This document shows positions 18,306-26,975 of a DNA stretch of 64,000 nt, one piece after another (positions within the stretch are counted from its first letter, which is position 1; each line of letters starts with the position of its first letter). The translations under genes were made by a program, and so were the position numbers. Location of the stretch: contig WKFK01000010.1 of the NCBI GenBank assembly GCA_014872815.1, positions 156,595 to 220,594 on the forward strand, read 5' to 3'. The notes under the pieces are model-generated. The model saw only the letters and a list, made by a program, of their open reading frames with translations. It ran no database searches and was not told the origin of the DNA. This stretch comes from Paracoccaceae bacterium (GTDB lineage Bacteria > Pseudomonadota > Alphaproteobacteria > Rhodobacterales > Rhodobacteraceae).

Positions 18306-20042
18306 ATGCAGCGCGGTTGGTCAGTCTTTGTGGAGGGTATCGCGCGAAGGATATTGGTTTTGAATAAGCTGTGGCGGGGCAATTGGCGCACCAAGGCGCG
18401 TATCGTTTCCGGGTTGATCCTGTTTTGTTACGTGCTGTGGCATTTCTTTAATGTGGGCCTTGGGCTGTTTTCGTTGGAGTTGATGCATGGTGGGCAGGAA
18501 CTTCTGGAAGAGCTCACCGAAGGGCCATTTGGTGGGCTGGTGCTCTATGGCGCGTTGCTGACCCATATGGGGTTGGCGCTCTACCGCTTGGCGCGGAAAC
18601 GCACGCTTCGGATGCCAGCCTCGGAAGCGGGACAGGTGCTGTTGGGGCTGCTGATCCCGCTGTTGTTGATGACCCATATTGTGCACACGCGGGTGGCCGA
18701 GAACCGGTTCGAGGTGGAGCCGGAGATGGGCTTCATTGCCGGATTGATCTGGAATTCGCCCAGTGGATGGCAGCAGGCGGCGCTGTTGCTGGTGGTCTGG
18801 GTCCATGCCTGTATTGGCCTGCACATGTGGTTGCGGGTGCTGCCCAGTTGGCGGCGGGTTTTGCCGGTGATGTTGTCGCTGGCGACGCTGGTGCCGGCTT
18901 TTGCGCTTGCGGGCTTTTTGGTGCAGGGGCGGTTGCAGAAGAAGCGGCTGTTTGATCCCGAAGGCGGCGCGGCTTTGCGGGAGAGTTACGGATTTCCGAC
19001 GGCGGAGACTTTTGCGCGGCTTGCGGAGATCAATCGCAGTTGGCTGGGTATTTTTGTGGGGCTCGTGGTGTTGACCATGGCGGTGCATTTTGGGCGGCGC
19101 TTTATCGGCGCGCGGCGGGCTGTGCGCATTCGCTATGTGGACGGGCCGGAGATTTCGGGGCAGCCGGGCATGACCCTGCTGGAGATGTCGCGGGTGGCGG
19201 GTGTGCCGCATATGGCGCTGTGTGGTGGGCGCGGGCGTTGCACGACCTGTCGTGTGATTGTCGAGGAGGGGATAGAGTTGCTGCATCCGCCGGAGAAGGC
19301 GGAGGCGGACAGTTTGGCGGCGGTCAATGCGCCGCCCAATGCGCGGCTGGCCTGTCAGTTGCGGCCCAAGGAACCCGCGACCGTGCTGCGGGTGTTTCGC
19401 AGTGATGGGCAACAGGCGCGGGCGCATCAGAGTCTCGGACAAGAGCGGCGGTTGGCGATCCTGTTTCTGGATATGCGGAGTTTCACCGCGCGCACCACGG
19501 GGCAGTTGCCTTATGACGTGGTGTTTCTGTTGAACCGGTTCTTTGATGCGATTGTGCCGTCGATCACGGGCGTTGGGGGTACTGTAGATAAGTATCTGGG
19601 TGATGGGCTGCTGGCGGTGTTTGAGCTGGACAGTGAAGAGGCTTCGGCGAATGCGGCGATTGAAGCGGCGGCGGGGATCAGTTCGGCGTTGCAGGTGTTT
19701 AACCAGACCCTGAAGGCGGAGAATGCGCAGCCGGTAGCGATTGGTATGGGGCTGCACCTGGGCGAGTTGGTGTTGGGGGAGATTGGCGCGGCCAATTTGG
19801 CGCCGCGCACTATTATCGGCGACACGGTGAATGCGGCGAGCCGCCTGGAGGGGCAGACCAAGGAGCTGGGCGTGGAGGTGCTGGTGTCGGAGGCTGTGTT
19901 GGCCGCCGCGGGGCATGATCCGGAGGCGTTTGACCTTGAGGTGCTGGAGTTGCGCGGTGTGGCGCAGCCGGTGCGGGCTTTGGCGCTAAAGCGGGCAGCG
20001 GCCTTGCCTGCGGTGCTGGCGCAGAAGGTGGAGATCGCCTGA
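18306..20042 (+). CDS. Membrane adenylate cyclase with b-heme-like anchor and [2Fe-2S] domain
   Basis: 578 residues. Residues about 30-270 form six hydrophobic helices, of which five carry histidines (LWHFFNVGLG, LLTHMGLALY, MTHIVHT, WVHACIGLHMW, MAVHFG). This pattern resembles the diheme cytochrome b anchors of succinate dehydrogenase. A plant/adrenodoxin-like ferredoxin domain follows with Cys306, Cys312, Cys315 and Cys350 (CX5CX2C and a distal Cys). The C-terminal class III cyclase domain has the two metal aspartates D389 (FLDMRSFT) and D433 (DKYLGDG), Lys429 in the ATP-specifying position, and GDTVNAASR with the transition-state Asn and Arg. It should make cAMP in the cytoplasm in response to a redox or respiratory signal (inference). 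No Shine-Dalgarno is obvious at the ATG; the stop is 123 bases before the next gene. Confidence 0.88.
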   Translation: MQRGWSVFVEGIARRILVLNKLWRGNWRTKARIVSGLILFCYVLWHFFNVGLGLFSLELMHGGQELLEELTEGPFGGLVLYGALLTHMGLALYRLARKRTLRMPASEAGQVLLGLLIPLLLMTHIVHTRVAENRFEVEPEMGFIAGLIWNSPSGWQQAALLLVVWVHACIGLHMWLRVLPSWRRVLPVMLSLATLVPAFALAGFLVQGRLQKKRLFDPEGGAALRESYGFPTAETFARLAEINRSWLGIFVGLVVLTMAVHFGRRFIGARRAVRIRYVDGPEISGQPGMTLLEMSRVAGVPHMALCGGRGRCTTCRVIVEEGIELLHPPEKAEADSLAAVNAPPNARLACQLRPKEPATVLRVFRSDGQQARAHQSLGQERRLAILFLDMRSFTARTTGQLPYDVVFLLNRFFDAIVPSITGVGGTVDKYLGDGLLAVFELDSEEASANAAIEAAAGISSALQVFNQTLKAENAQPVAIGMGLHLGELVLGEIGAANLAPRTIIGDTVNAASRLEGQTKELGVEVLVSEAVLAAAGHDPEAFDLEVLELRGVAQPVRALALKRAAALPAVLAQKVEIA

Positions 20043-20129
20043 TGATGCGCCGCGTTGCAGCATTGCAACGGCAGCATGTTTGCTATGCATTTGCCAAATA
20101 AGGCTTTGAGATTTTGTCAAACCCCCCTA

Positions 20130-20149
20130 TGTGTTCACGCGTGAACACA
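20130..20149. promoter_or_regulatory. Perfect 20-bp palindrome, probable operator
   Basis: TGTGTTCACGCGTGAACACA is fully self-complementary. It lies 16 bases before the start codon of the winged-helix/sulfurylase/kinase fusion. A possible promoter (TTGAGA at 20106 and TATGTG at 20128, spacing 16) would place the -10 element inside it, so binding there would repress. The binder is most simply the HTH domain of the encoded protein. Confidence 0.75.
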
Positions 20150-20165
20150 CTTTGAGTCGTTTGGT

Positions 20166-22241
20166 ATGTCCAAGACACCGCAAGAACCCACAGCAGAAGA
20201 AGCAGACGTTTTGTTCCGTCTGTTGCGTCAGCTGGATCAGGCGCCAGAGGCATCGCAACGTGCCACTGCGGCGGCTGTTGGGATTTCTTTGGGGCGTCTG
20301 AATGCGCAGCTGCGCGCCGCGGCAGACGCCGGGTTGATCACCATTAGTGATCGCGCGGGCCCGGACAAACGACAGAGGTTTGCCTATTCGCTCACCCGCA
20401 AAGGGGCCGCGGAGAAAGTGCGGCTCACAGACCAATTCCTCGCCCGCAAGCTCGCCGAGTATGAGGCGCTCCATGCGGAACTGACAGGCTCGGCAAGCGG
20501 CCTGGTCCCTATCAAACACAGGACACATCCAATGCAAAACAATCTGGCTCCTATTCCTGAGCTCTATGTTTCCTACGAAAGCGCTCAGAAGCTGAAAGTC
20601 GAAGCGGCTGATCTGGTCAGCTGGGATCTGACACCACGTCAGATCTGCGATTTGGAACTGTTGATGAACGGTGGTTTCAACCCGCTGAAGGGCTTCCTGA
20701 CCGAGGAAGATTACAACGGTGTTGTTGAAAACATGCGTTTGGCAGACGGCTCATTGTGGCCAATGCCAATCAACCTGGATGTGTCCGAAGAATTTGCGGC
20801 AAACCTGACCGAAGGCCAGGACATTGCGCTGCGCGACCAAGAGGGCGTGATCCTCGCGACCATGACCGTGACCGACAACTGGGTGCCGAACAAAGCGCGC
20901 GAAGCCGAGAAGGTTTTTGGTGCGGATGACGATGCGCACCCAGCGGTAAACTACCTGCACAATCAAGCGGGCAAAGTGTATCTGGGTGGTCCAGTGACCG
21001 GCATCCAGCAACCGGTGCATTATGATTTCCGCGCCCGTCGTGACACGCCAAACGAGCTGCGCGCCTATTTCCGCAAAATGGGCTGGCGCAAAGTGGTTGC
21101 GTTCCAAACCCGCAACCCATTGCACCGCGCGCACCAGGAACTGACCTTCCGCGCCGCAAAAGAAGCGCAGGCCAACCTGCTGATCCACCCTGTTGTGGGC
21201 ATGACCAAGCCGGGCGACGTGGATCACTTCACCCGCGTGCGCTGCTATGAAGCGGTGCTGGATAAATATCCTGCCGCCACCACCTCCATGTCTCTGCTGA
21301 ATCTGGCGATGCGTATGGCAGGTCCACGTGAGGCGGTATGGCATGGTCTGATCCGCGCTAACCACGGCTGCACCCACTTCATCGTTGGTCGTGACCACGC
21401 GGGCCCCGGTAAAAACTCCGCAGGCGAAGACTTCTATGGCCCCTATGACGCGCAGGAGCTGTTCCGTCAGCACCAGGAAGAAATCGGCATCGAAATGGTC
21501 GACTTCAAACACATGGTGTGGGTGCAGGAGCGCGCGCAGTATGAGCCGATGGACGAGATCAAGGACAAGGACGACGTCACCATCCTGAACATCTCCGGCA
21601 CCGAGCTGCGTCGTCGTTTGGCCGAGGGTCTGGAAATTCCTGAGTGGTTCTCCTTCCCTGAGGTGGTGAAAGAGCTGCGCAAGACCCGTCCGCCACGCGC
21701 GCAACAGGGTTTCACCGTGTTCTTCACCGGTTTCTCCGGGTCTGGAAAATCCACCATTGCAAACGCTTTGATGGTCAAGCTGATGGAAATGGGCGGTCGC
21801 CCGGTGACGCTTCTGGATGGCGACATTGTGCGGAAGAACCTCAGCTCCGAGCTGGGCTTCTCCAAAGAGCACCGTGACCTGAACATCCGCCGGATTGGCT
21901 ATGTGGCGTCCGAGATCACCAAAAACGGTGGTATTGCGATCTGTGCGCCGATTGCGCCTTATGCCACCACACGCCGTGCGGTGCGCGAAGATATCGAAGG
22001 CTTTGGTGCTTTTGTTGAAGTGCACGTGGCGACCTCGATTGAGGAATGTGAACGCCGTGACCGCAAAGGCCTCTACAAGTTGGCGCGTGAAGGCAAGATC
22101 AAAGAGTTCACCGGTATTTCAGACCCATATGATGTGCCAGAGAATCCTGAGCTGCGGGTTGAGACCGAAGGTACAGACGTGGACCACTGCGCCCATCAGG
22201 TGATCCTGAAGCTGGAAAGCCTCGGTTTGATCAAGGGCTGA
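20166..22241 (+). CDS. MarR-like winged helix fused to ATP sulfurylase and APS kinase
   Basis: 691 residues in one uninterrupted frame. Residues about 10-112 are a winged helix resembling EPS-associated MarR-type regulators (ATAAAVGISLGRLNAQL, FAYSLTRKGAAEK, LARKLAEYEALHAEL). Residues about 123-505 are ATP sulfurylase with the QTRNPLHRAH active-site motif (Q314-H320) and VGRDHAGPG. Residues about 515-691 are APS kinase with P-loop GFSGSGKS (522-529) and DGDIVRKN. Together the enzyme parts make PAPS from sulfate. Usual bifunctional proteins start near the internal ATG at 20532 (AGGA 8 bases upstream), so a shorter enzyme could also be made. The fusion plus the palindrome just upstream suggests self-regulation (inference). 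No other sulfate genes adjoin it. Confidence 0.88.
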   Translation: MSKTPQEPTAEEADVLFRLLRQLDQAPEASQRATAAAVGISLGRLNAQLRAAADAGLITISDRAGPDKRQRFAYSLTRKGAAEKVRLTDQFLARKLAEYEALHAELTGSASGLVPIKHRTHPMQNNLAPIPELYVSYESAQKLKVEAADLVSWDLTPRQICDLELLMNGGFNPLKGFLTEEDYNGVVENMRLADGSLWPMPINLDVSEEFAANLTEGQDIALRDQEGVILATMTVTDNWVPNKAREAEKVFGADDDAHPAVNYLHNQAGKVYLGGPVTGIQQPVHYDFRARRDTPNELRAYFRKMGWRKVVAFQTRNPLHRAHQELTFRAAKEAQANLLIHPVVGMTKPGDVDHFTRVRCYEAVLDKYPAATTSMSLLNLAMRMAGPREAVWHGLIRANHGCTHFIVGRDHAGPGKNSAGEDFYGPYDAQELFRQHQEEIGIEMVDFKHMVWVQERAQYEPMDEIKDKDDVTILNISGTELRRRLAEGLEIPEWFSFPEVVKELRKTRPPRAQQGFTVFFTGFSGSGKSTIANALMVKLMEMGGRPVTLLDGDIVRKNLSSELGFSKEHRDLNIRRIGYVASEITKNGGIAICAPIAPYATTRRAVREDIEGFGAFVEVHVATSIEECERRDRKGLYKLAREGKIKEFTGISDPYDVPENPELRVETEGTDVDHCAHQVILKLESLGLIKG

Positions 22242-22264
22242 ACAAGGCCATAAGAAACACGAAA

Positions 22265-22290
22265 GGCGCGGGACTTCCCGCGCCTTTTTT
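22265..22290 (+). terminator. Rho-independent terminator after the sulfurylase fusion gene
   Basis: GGCGCGGG, loop ACTT, CCCGCGCC, then six Ts. It begins 24 bases after the stop codon and separates this gene from the convergent fasciclin gene. Confidence 0.93.
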
Positions 22291-22307
22291 GTGAGTGGTG
22301 GTCGGAC

Positions 22308-22808
22308 TTAGCTTTCCGGGATCAGTACTTTGTCGATCACGTGGATCACACCGTTGGAGGCACCGATGTCTGCGGAGACAACTTTGGCGCCGTCCACTTT
22401 CACGCCGTTACGCGCATTGACGTCCAGCTTGGTACCTTCCACGGTCAAAACCATGGCCTTTTTGCCGGCGATGTCGCCGGACATCACTTTGGCGGGCACC
22501 ACGTGGTAGGTCAGGATGGACACCAGCTTGTCTTTGTTCTCTGGCTTCAGCAGGTCCTCAACGGTGCCTGCAGGCAGAGCGGCAAACGCCTCGTCGGTTG
22601 GGGCGAAGACGGTGAAGGGGCCATCGCCTTTCAGGGTGTCCACGAGGCCTGCGGCCTGAACAGCGGCGACCAGAGTTGTGAAGCTGCCAGCACCAACGGC
22701 GGTGTCGACGATGTCTTTTTTGCCGTGGCCATCCGCCATGGCGAAGGTGGCGGTTGTTACGGCCATAGCTGCGCCCATTACGGATGCGATGAAGGTGCGT
22801 CTGAACAT
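22308..22808 (-). CDS. Exported fasciclin-domain protein
   Basis: 166 residues from the ATG complementing 22806-22808, with GGAGAGGAAATC before it. An N-terminal signal peptide ([17 protein letters not shown] ... AMA) is followed by a single fasciclin domain (about residues 30-165). The two conserved boxes read [18 protein letters not shown] and [13 protein letters not shown], with YHVV between. Fasciclin domains mediate adhesion or surface association; single-domain periplasmic members are common in marine bacteria and their role is not defined. It is monocistronic. Confidence 0.93.
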   Translation of the reverse strand: MFRRTFIASVMGAAMAVTTATFAMADGHGKKDIVDTAVGAGSFTTLVAAVQAAGLVDTLKGDGPFTVFAPTDEAFAALPAGTVEDLLKPENKDKLVSILTYHVVPAKVMSGDIAGKKAMVLTVEGTKLDVNARNGVKVDGAKVVSADIGASNGVIHVIDKVLIPES

Positions 22809-22961
22809 GTGATTTCCTCTCCAATGTTGATGCAAAGGCTACGTAGAGGGGGGATCAAATGGATCAGAGGTTTTGTGCAAAAGGATAGGTCGAGGTGTTT
22901 AGTGAGTTGAAATAAAACGATAAACGTTTTTGTGAGAAGTGCGTGATCGCTGCAGTTTTTG

Positions 22962-22993
22962 CCCTTGGCGCGCGGCATGCGGCGCGCCAAGGG
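22962..22993. other. 12-bp stem-loop downstream of the amidohydrolase gene
   Basis: CCCTTGGCGCGC and its complement pair perfectly around GGCATGCG. It lies just beyond the amidohydrolase stop. The minus-strand side is followed by As, not Us, so it is more likely an mRNA 3'-end stabiliser than a classical terminator. Confidence 0.55.
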
Positions 22994-23007
22994 GGACTCC
23001 TTTGTGC

Positions 23008-24792
23008 TTAATTACTGCGGGTGGCTGCGTGGGCGACGTCCAGAATGTGGTGCCCCATTGGGGCGATCAGGTCGGCCTTCTGCGGGCCATCCGGCGCGCG
23101 GTAGATTTCCTTGTCGCGCTTAATGGTGACCTGCACTTTGATCTCGGCAAGGGTTTCTGGATCCACCGCAGTGGGGTCGTCTGACAGGATCACAAAATCC
23201 GCCACTTTGCCCACTTCGATGCTGCCTTTTTGGTCCTCTTCAAAATGCTGGTAAGCAGGCCAGAGCGTCATGGCCTTCAGAGCGGTCATCACATCGACGC
23301 GGTGGTGCGGGCCGAGAATGTCCCCAGAACGGGTGCGGCGGGTCACGGTGGCGGAGAGCACGCGCATGCTGTCGGGGAAGGCCACGGGGGCGTCGTGGTG
23401 GGTGCCAAACATCATGCCGCGCTCAAGCACCCAGCCGGTGGGGGAGATGTTGTCTGCGTTGATGGGGCCAACCGTGTGGTCGCGGTGCCAGTCTCCCCAA
23501 TAAAACGTGTGCATGGGGAAGAGGGACGGAAAGACGTTGAGGTCGCGCATCTCTGCCACCTGATCTTCGCGCAGGAATTGGCCGTGGATCAGCACAGGAC
23601 GGCGGTCTGCCATACCGTGTTTGGCTTCGGCGGCTTTGATGGCGGCGAGCAGCATATCAGAGGCGCCTTCGCCATTGGCGTGGGTCAGGATCTGGATGTT
23701 GTTTTCAAACGCCCATGCGATGGCGTCGTTGACCTGATCCTCGCTGGCGGCAGCATAGCCCTTGTAGCCGGGTGGGTAAGTGCCAACCGGGTCGTAATAA
23801 GGCCGGTCACGCAAGGCGGTGAAGCCTTGGGGGGAGCCGTCGATGGTGAGTTTGGCCCCGGCGATGCGCACGCCGTTTTCATAGCTGTCGGACTGGTTGG
23901 CGAGGATATAATCTCGGTCAACAAGCACATCTGGGTAAATGGCGAGATCCACGGGGATGTCTCCGGCGGCGGCCACGGCGCGGGCAATTTCCGAAACCTG
24001 GGGTGAGGCGCGGCCCTCTTGCGCGGTGGTGTAGCCGAAGCTGGCCCAGAGTTGAGTCCCGGCGCGGGCGAAAGCTTTGAACCCTTCGTCACCGACGCCG
24101 CCCATCAGTTTGCCCAAGGCGAGGAAGAACGCGTTTTCTTCCAGGACGCCGTTGGGCGTGCCGTCCTCGGCATAGCGGATCACGCCGCCGGGCGGGACGG
24201 GCGTTTCGCGGGTGATGTCTGCGGCGGCGAGCGCGGCGGAGTTGGCGGCGCCGAAGTGTCCGGATTGATGCACGATGATGATCGGCACGTCTTTGGACAC
24301 TGCATCAAGGTCGTCTTTGGTGGGGTGACGCAGCTCGGCCAGTTGCGATTGGTCATACCCAAAGCCGACAATCAGGTTGGAGGCTTCGATGGCGGCTTGG
24401 TTTTCGGCGATCCAGCCGCGCAGGGCGTCTTGCAGGGAGGCGATGTCTTGGACTTCACCATCAGGTGGCGCAAGCAGATTGGCGGAGAGCGCTTGCAGGC
24501 CGCCCATAACGGCGTGACCGTGGCTGTCGACAAAGCCGGGCAACATGGCGCGGCCGTCCAGATCAAAGACTTCGGTGGTATCGCCTTGATGGGCGAGCAT
24601 GTCGGCCTGTGTACCCACGGCGAGAATGCGGCCGTCTTTTACCGCGACGGCTTCCGCGCGGGGGGCGGCGTCGTTGATGGTGAGAATAGGGCCGCCGGAA
24701 TAGATGGTGTCGGCAATCTCCTGCGCCAGAAGGGGCGCGGAGAGGAAGGTGGTCAGGGCAAGTCCGCCAAGCGTGGCTGTCAAACGAGTCAT
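23008..24792 (-). CDS. Exported amidohydrolase, YtcJ/AepA-like
   Basis: 594 residues from the ATG complementing 24790-24792, preceded by AAAGGA at good spacing; an upstream in-frame start at 24849 would bury the signal peptide. The signal peptide ends near LLAQ. The mature part is an Amidohydrolase_3 TIM barrel: the first metal motif is VDSHGHAV, further histidines occur in TYGPINAD-side segments such as VHQSGHFG and LTHANGEG, and the C-terminus holds VGKVADFVILSDDP. It resembles YtcJ and AepA. Substrates of this branch are mostly unknown amides or esters. No operon partner; the BMP operon follows upstream on the same strand after its own terminator. Confidence 0.85.
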   Translation of the reverse strand: MTRLTATLGGLALTTFLSAPLLAQEIADTIYSGGPILTINDAAPRAEAVAVKDGRILAVGTQADMLAHQGDTTEVFDLDGRAMLPGFVDSHGHAVMGGLQALSANLLAPPDGEVQDIASLQDALRGWIAENQAAIEASNLIVGFGYDQSQLAELRHPTKDDLDAVSKDVPIIIVHQSGHFGAANSAALAAADITRETPVPPGGVIRYAEDGTPNGVLEENAFFLALGKLMGGVGDEGFKAFARAGTQLWASFGYTTAQEGRASPQVSEIARAVAAAGDIPVDLAIYPDVLVDRDYILANQSDSYENGVRIAGAKLTIDGSPQGFTALRDRPYYDPVGTYPPGYKGYAAASEDQVNDAIAWAFENNIQILTHANGEGASDMLLAAIKAAEAKHGMADRRPVLIHGQFLREDQVAEMRDLNVFPSLFPMHTFYWGDWHRDHTVGPINADNISPTGWVLERGMMFGTHHDAPVAFPDSMRVLSATVTRRTRSGDILGPHHRVDVMTALKAMTLWPAYQHFEEDQKGSIEVGKVADFVILSDDPTAVDPETLAEIKVQVTIKRDKEIYRAPDGPQKADLIAPMGHHILDVAHAATRSN

Positions 24793-24880
24793 CACAAAAT
24801 CCTTTTGAGGTATGGGATAACTGTGGGTGCAAGCGATGGTTGCTGTCAAACGACGGTGCCATAATGCGCTGACATAAGAA

Positions 24881-24905
24881 AAGGCCCGCCGAAGTGGCGG
24901 GCCTT
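24881..24905 (-). terminator. Terminator of the BMP-type ABC operon
   Basis: AAGGCCCGCC and GGCGGGCCTT form a 10-bp stem with a 5-base loop. Read on the minus strand it is followed by TTTTCTTATG. It is 25 bases past the stop of the substrate-binding protein gene. Confidence 0.88.
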
Positions 24906-24930
24906 AGAAAGTGATCTCTAATGGATCAGC

Positions 24931-26010
24931 TTAGTTTGGAATCTCGGCTGTGATGCCTTCGACGTAGAAGTTCATGCCGGCCAGACCGTCGTCACCGTAA
25001 TCTTGTGCGGTTTCACCTTCTGCCAGCCATGGGGTGCCGTCCTGCTTGTTCAGCGGGCCGGTGAAGGCGTGGTAGGAGCCGTCTGCCAGCGCATCAACCA
25101 GAGCCAGTGCTTCAGCTTTGACGTCTGCTGGAACCGCGTCGGAGATTTCACCGATGCCAACCATGCCTGCGCCGATACCGTCCCATGTGGACACGGATTC
25201 CCAAGTGCCGTCCATCACAGCCTGAGTACGCGCGATGTAGTAAGGCGCCCAGTCATCGATGATGGAGGAGACGCGTGGGAATGGGGCGTATTCGCCCATG
25301 TCAGACGCCTGACCAAAGGTCACAACGTTGCCAGCTGCCTGCGCGGCGGCCTGTGGTGCGGTGGAGTCGGTGTGCTGCAGGATCACGTCGGCGCCTTGCT
25401 CGATCAGAGCTTTGGCAGCGTCGGCTTCTTTGGCAGGATCAAACCAAGTGTAGGCCCAGATGATGGAGAACTCGACGTCCGGGTTCACTTTCTTGGCGTG
25501 GATATAGGCAGAGTTGATGCCGCGGATCACTTCTGGGATAGGGAAGGACGCGATGTAGCCAATTTTGTTGGTCTTGGTCATCTTGCCCGCGATGTGACCC
25601 TGAACCGCGCGGCCCTCGTAGAAGCGTGCGGAATAAACGGACACGTTGTCGGCCTGCTTGTAGCCGGTGGCGTGCTCAAACTTCACCTTTGGGAATTTCT
25701 TGGCGACGTTGATGGTTGGATCCATGTAGCCAAAAGAGGTGGTGAAGATCAGGTCCGCACCCTGCAGCGCCATCTGAGTAATCACACGCTCAGCGTCGGC
25801 ACCTTCTGGTACGCTTTCCACAAAGGTGGTTTCGACCTTGTCGCCAAAGTGCTCTTCCACGGCCAGACGGCCTTTGTTGTGCTCATAGGTCCAGCCGCCG
25901 TCGCCCACTGGGCCAACATAGACGAAGCCTACTTTGGTGGTGTCGGCCATGGCAGTGGTCGCCAGACCCAGCGCGACAGCCGCGCTTGTCAGAAGTTTGG
26001 TGAATTTCAT
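24931..26010 (-). CDS. BMP-family substrate-binding protein of a nucleoside/purine ABC transporter
   Basis: 359 residues from the ATG complementing 26008-26010, with CAGGGGGAT upstream. The Sec signal peptide ends at AMA (residue about 22); there is no lipobox Cys, so the mature protein is soluble in the periplasm. The mature sequence starts TTKVGFVYVGPVGDGGWTYEHNKG, the hallmark of basic membrane protein (BMP) family binding proteins such as PnrA and NupN-type. Known ligands of characterised members are purine nucleosides or nucleobases. It is the last gene of the operon ATPase - permease - permease - binding protein, 44 bases after the second permease. Confidence 0.88.
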   Translation of the reverse strand: MKFTKLLTSAAVALGLATTAMADTTKVGFVYVGPVGDGGWTYEHNKGRLAVEEHFGDKVETTFVESVPEGADAERVITQMALQGADLIFTTSFGYMDPTINVAKKFPKVKFEHATGYKQADNVSVYSARFYEGRAVQGHIAGKMTKTNKIGYIASFPIPEVIRGINSAYIHAKKVNPDVEFSIIWAYTWFDPAKEADAAKALIEQGADVILQHTDSTAPQAAAQAAGNVVTFGQASDMGEYAPFPRVSSIIDDWAPYYIARTQAVMDGTWESVSTWDGIGAGMVGIGEISDAVPADVKAEALALVDALADGSYHAFTGPLNKQDGTPWLAEGETAQDYGDDGLAGMNFYVEGITAEIPN

Positions 26011-26054
26011 TTCGGGTAATCCCCCTGTTGGTGGCAGTTTTTTGTTTAGATACC

Positions 26055-26975
26055 TCATTGCGAGGCGTGGAATGTGCGGCCAAGTGATGCGGGTGCGCCG
26101 CTTTTGTCAGCCGACATGATGACCAGAACGAGGATGGTTATCAGATACGGTGACATTGCCAAGTATTCCACCGGAATGGCAATACCCGCTGCCTGCAGAT
26201 TGAGCTGCAAAACGTTAATCCCGCCAAAAAGATAGGCACCCAGCAGAACGCGCCATGGCTTCCAGGAGGCGAAGACCACAAGGGCCAAAGCGATCCAGCC
26301 GACACCGGCGGTCATGCCTTCGGTCCACTGCGGCACGCGAATGAGTGAAATATAGGCACCGCCAAGGCCGGCGCAGGCGCCGCCAAACATGATGGCGAGG
26401 ATGCGCACGCGGATGACGTTGTAGCCAAGTGCATGGGCGGCGTCGTGGCTTTCACCAACCGCGCGCAGGATCAAACCGCCGCGGGATTTCTTGAGGAACC
26501 AGTAGACCGCCGCGGTGAGAGCGAGGCCGATGTAGAGCACGGGATCGTGGCTGAACAGGATCGGGCCAAGCACCGGAATATCGGAGAGCACCGGAATGTC
26601 GAGCTTCGCCATGGCCGGGGGTTTGATGCCCACATAGGACTGCCCCATGAGCGCGGATAGGCCGAGACCAAAGAGTGTGAGCGCAAGACCGGAGGCCACC
26701 TGGTTGGCCAGTGCAAACTGGGTCAGGAAGGCAAACAGCAGCGAGAGCACCGCACCTGCGATCATGGCGGCGACAAGGCCAACCATGGGTGAGGTGGTTT
26801 CCACCGCGATGGCAAAGCCGGAGATGGCGCCGATGATCATCATGCCTTCGACGCCGAGGTTGAGCACACCGGCTTTCTCGACAACAAGTTCACCGATGGC
26901 AGCCAGTAGAAGTGGCGTGGCTGCGACCATCAGGGAGGCGATGAGCAGGACGGGGTTGATTGCAGAAAGGTCCAT
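26055..26975 (-). CDS. ABC transporter permease (BMP/nucleoside type, second subunit)
   Basis: 306 residues with about eight to ten membrane segments, belonging to BPD_transp_2. The segment LLLAAIGELVVEKAGVLNLGVEGMM near the N-terminus is the signature of the NupQ/YufQ-type inner-membrane subunit. Its ATG shares one base with the stop of the first permease (TAATG), so the two subunits are co-translated, as needed for a heterodimeric channel. Confidence 0.9.
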   Translation of the reverse strand: MDLSAINPVLLIASLMVAATPLLLAAIGELVVEKAGVLNLGVEGMMIIGAISGFAIAVETTSPMVGLVAAMIAGAVLSLLFAFLTQFALANQVASGLALTLFGLGLSALMGQSYVGIKPPAMAKLDIPVLSDIPVLGPILFSHDPVLYIGLALTAAVYWFLKKSRGGLILRAVGESHDAAHALGYNVIRVRILAIMFGGACAGLGGAYISLIRVPQWTEGMTAGVGWIALALVVFASWKPWRVLLGAYLFGGINVLQLNLQAAGIAIPVEYLAMSPYLITILVLVIMSADKSGAPASLGRTFHASQ

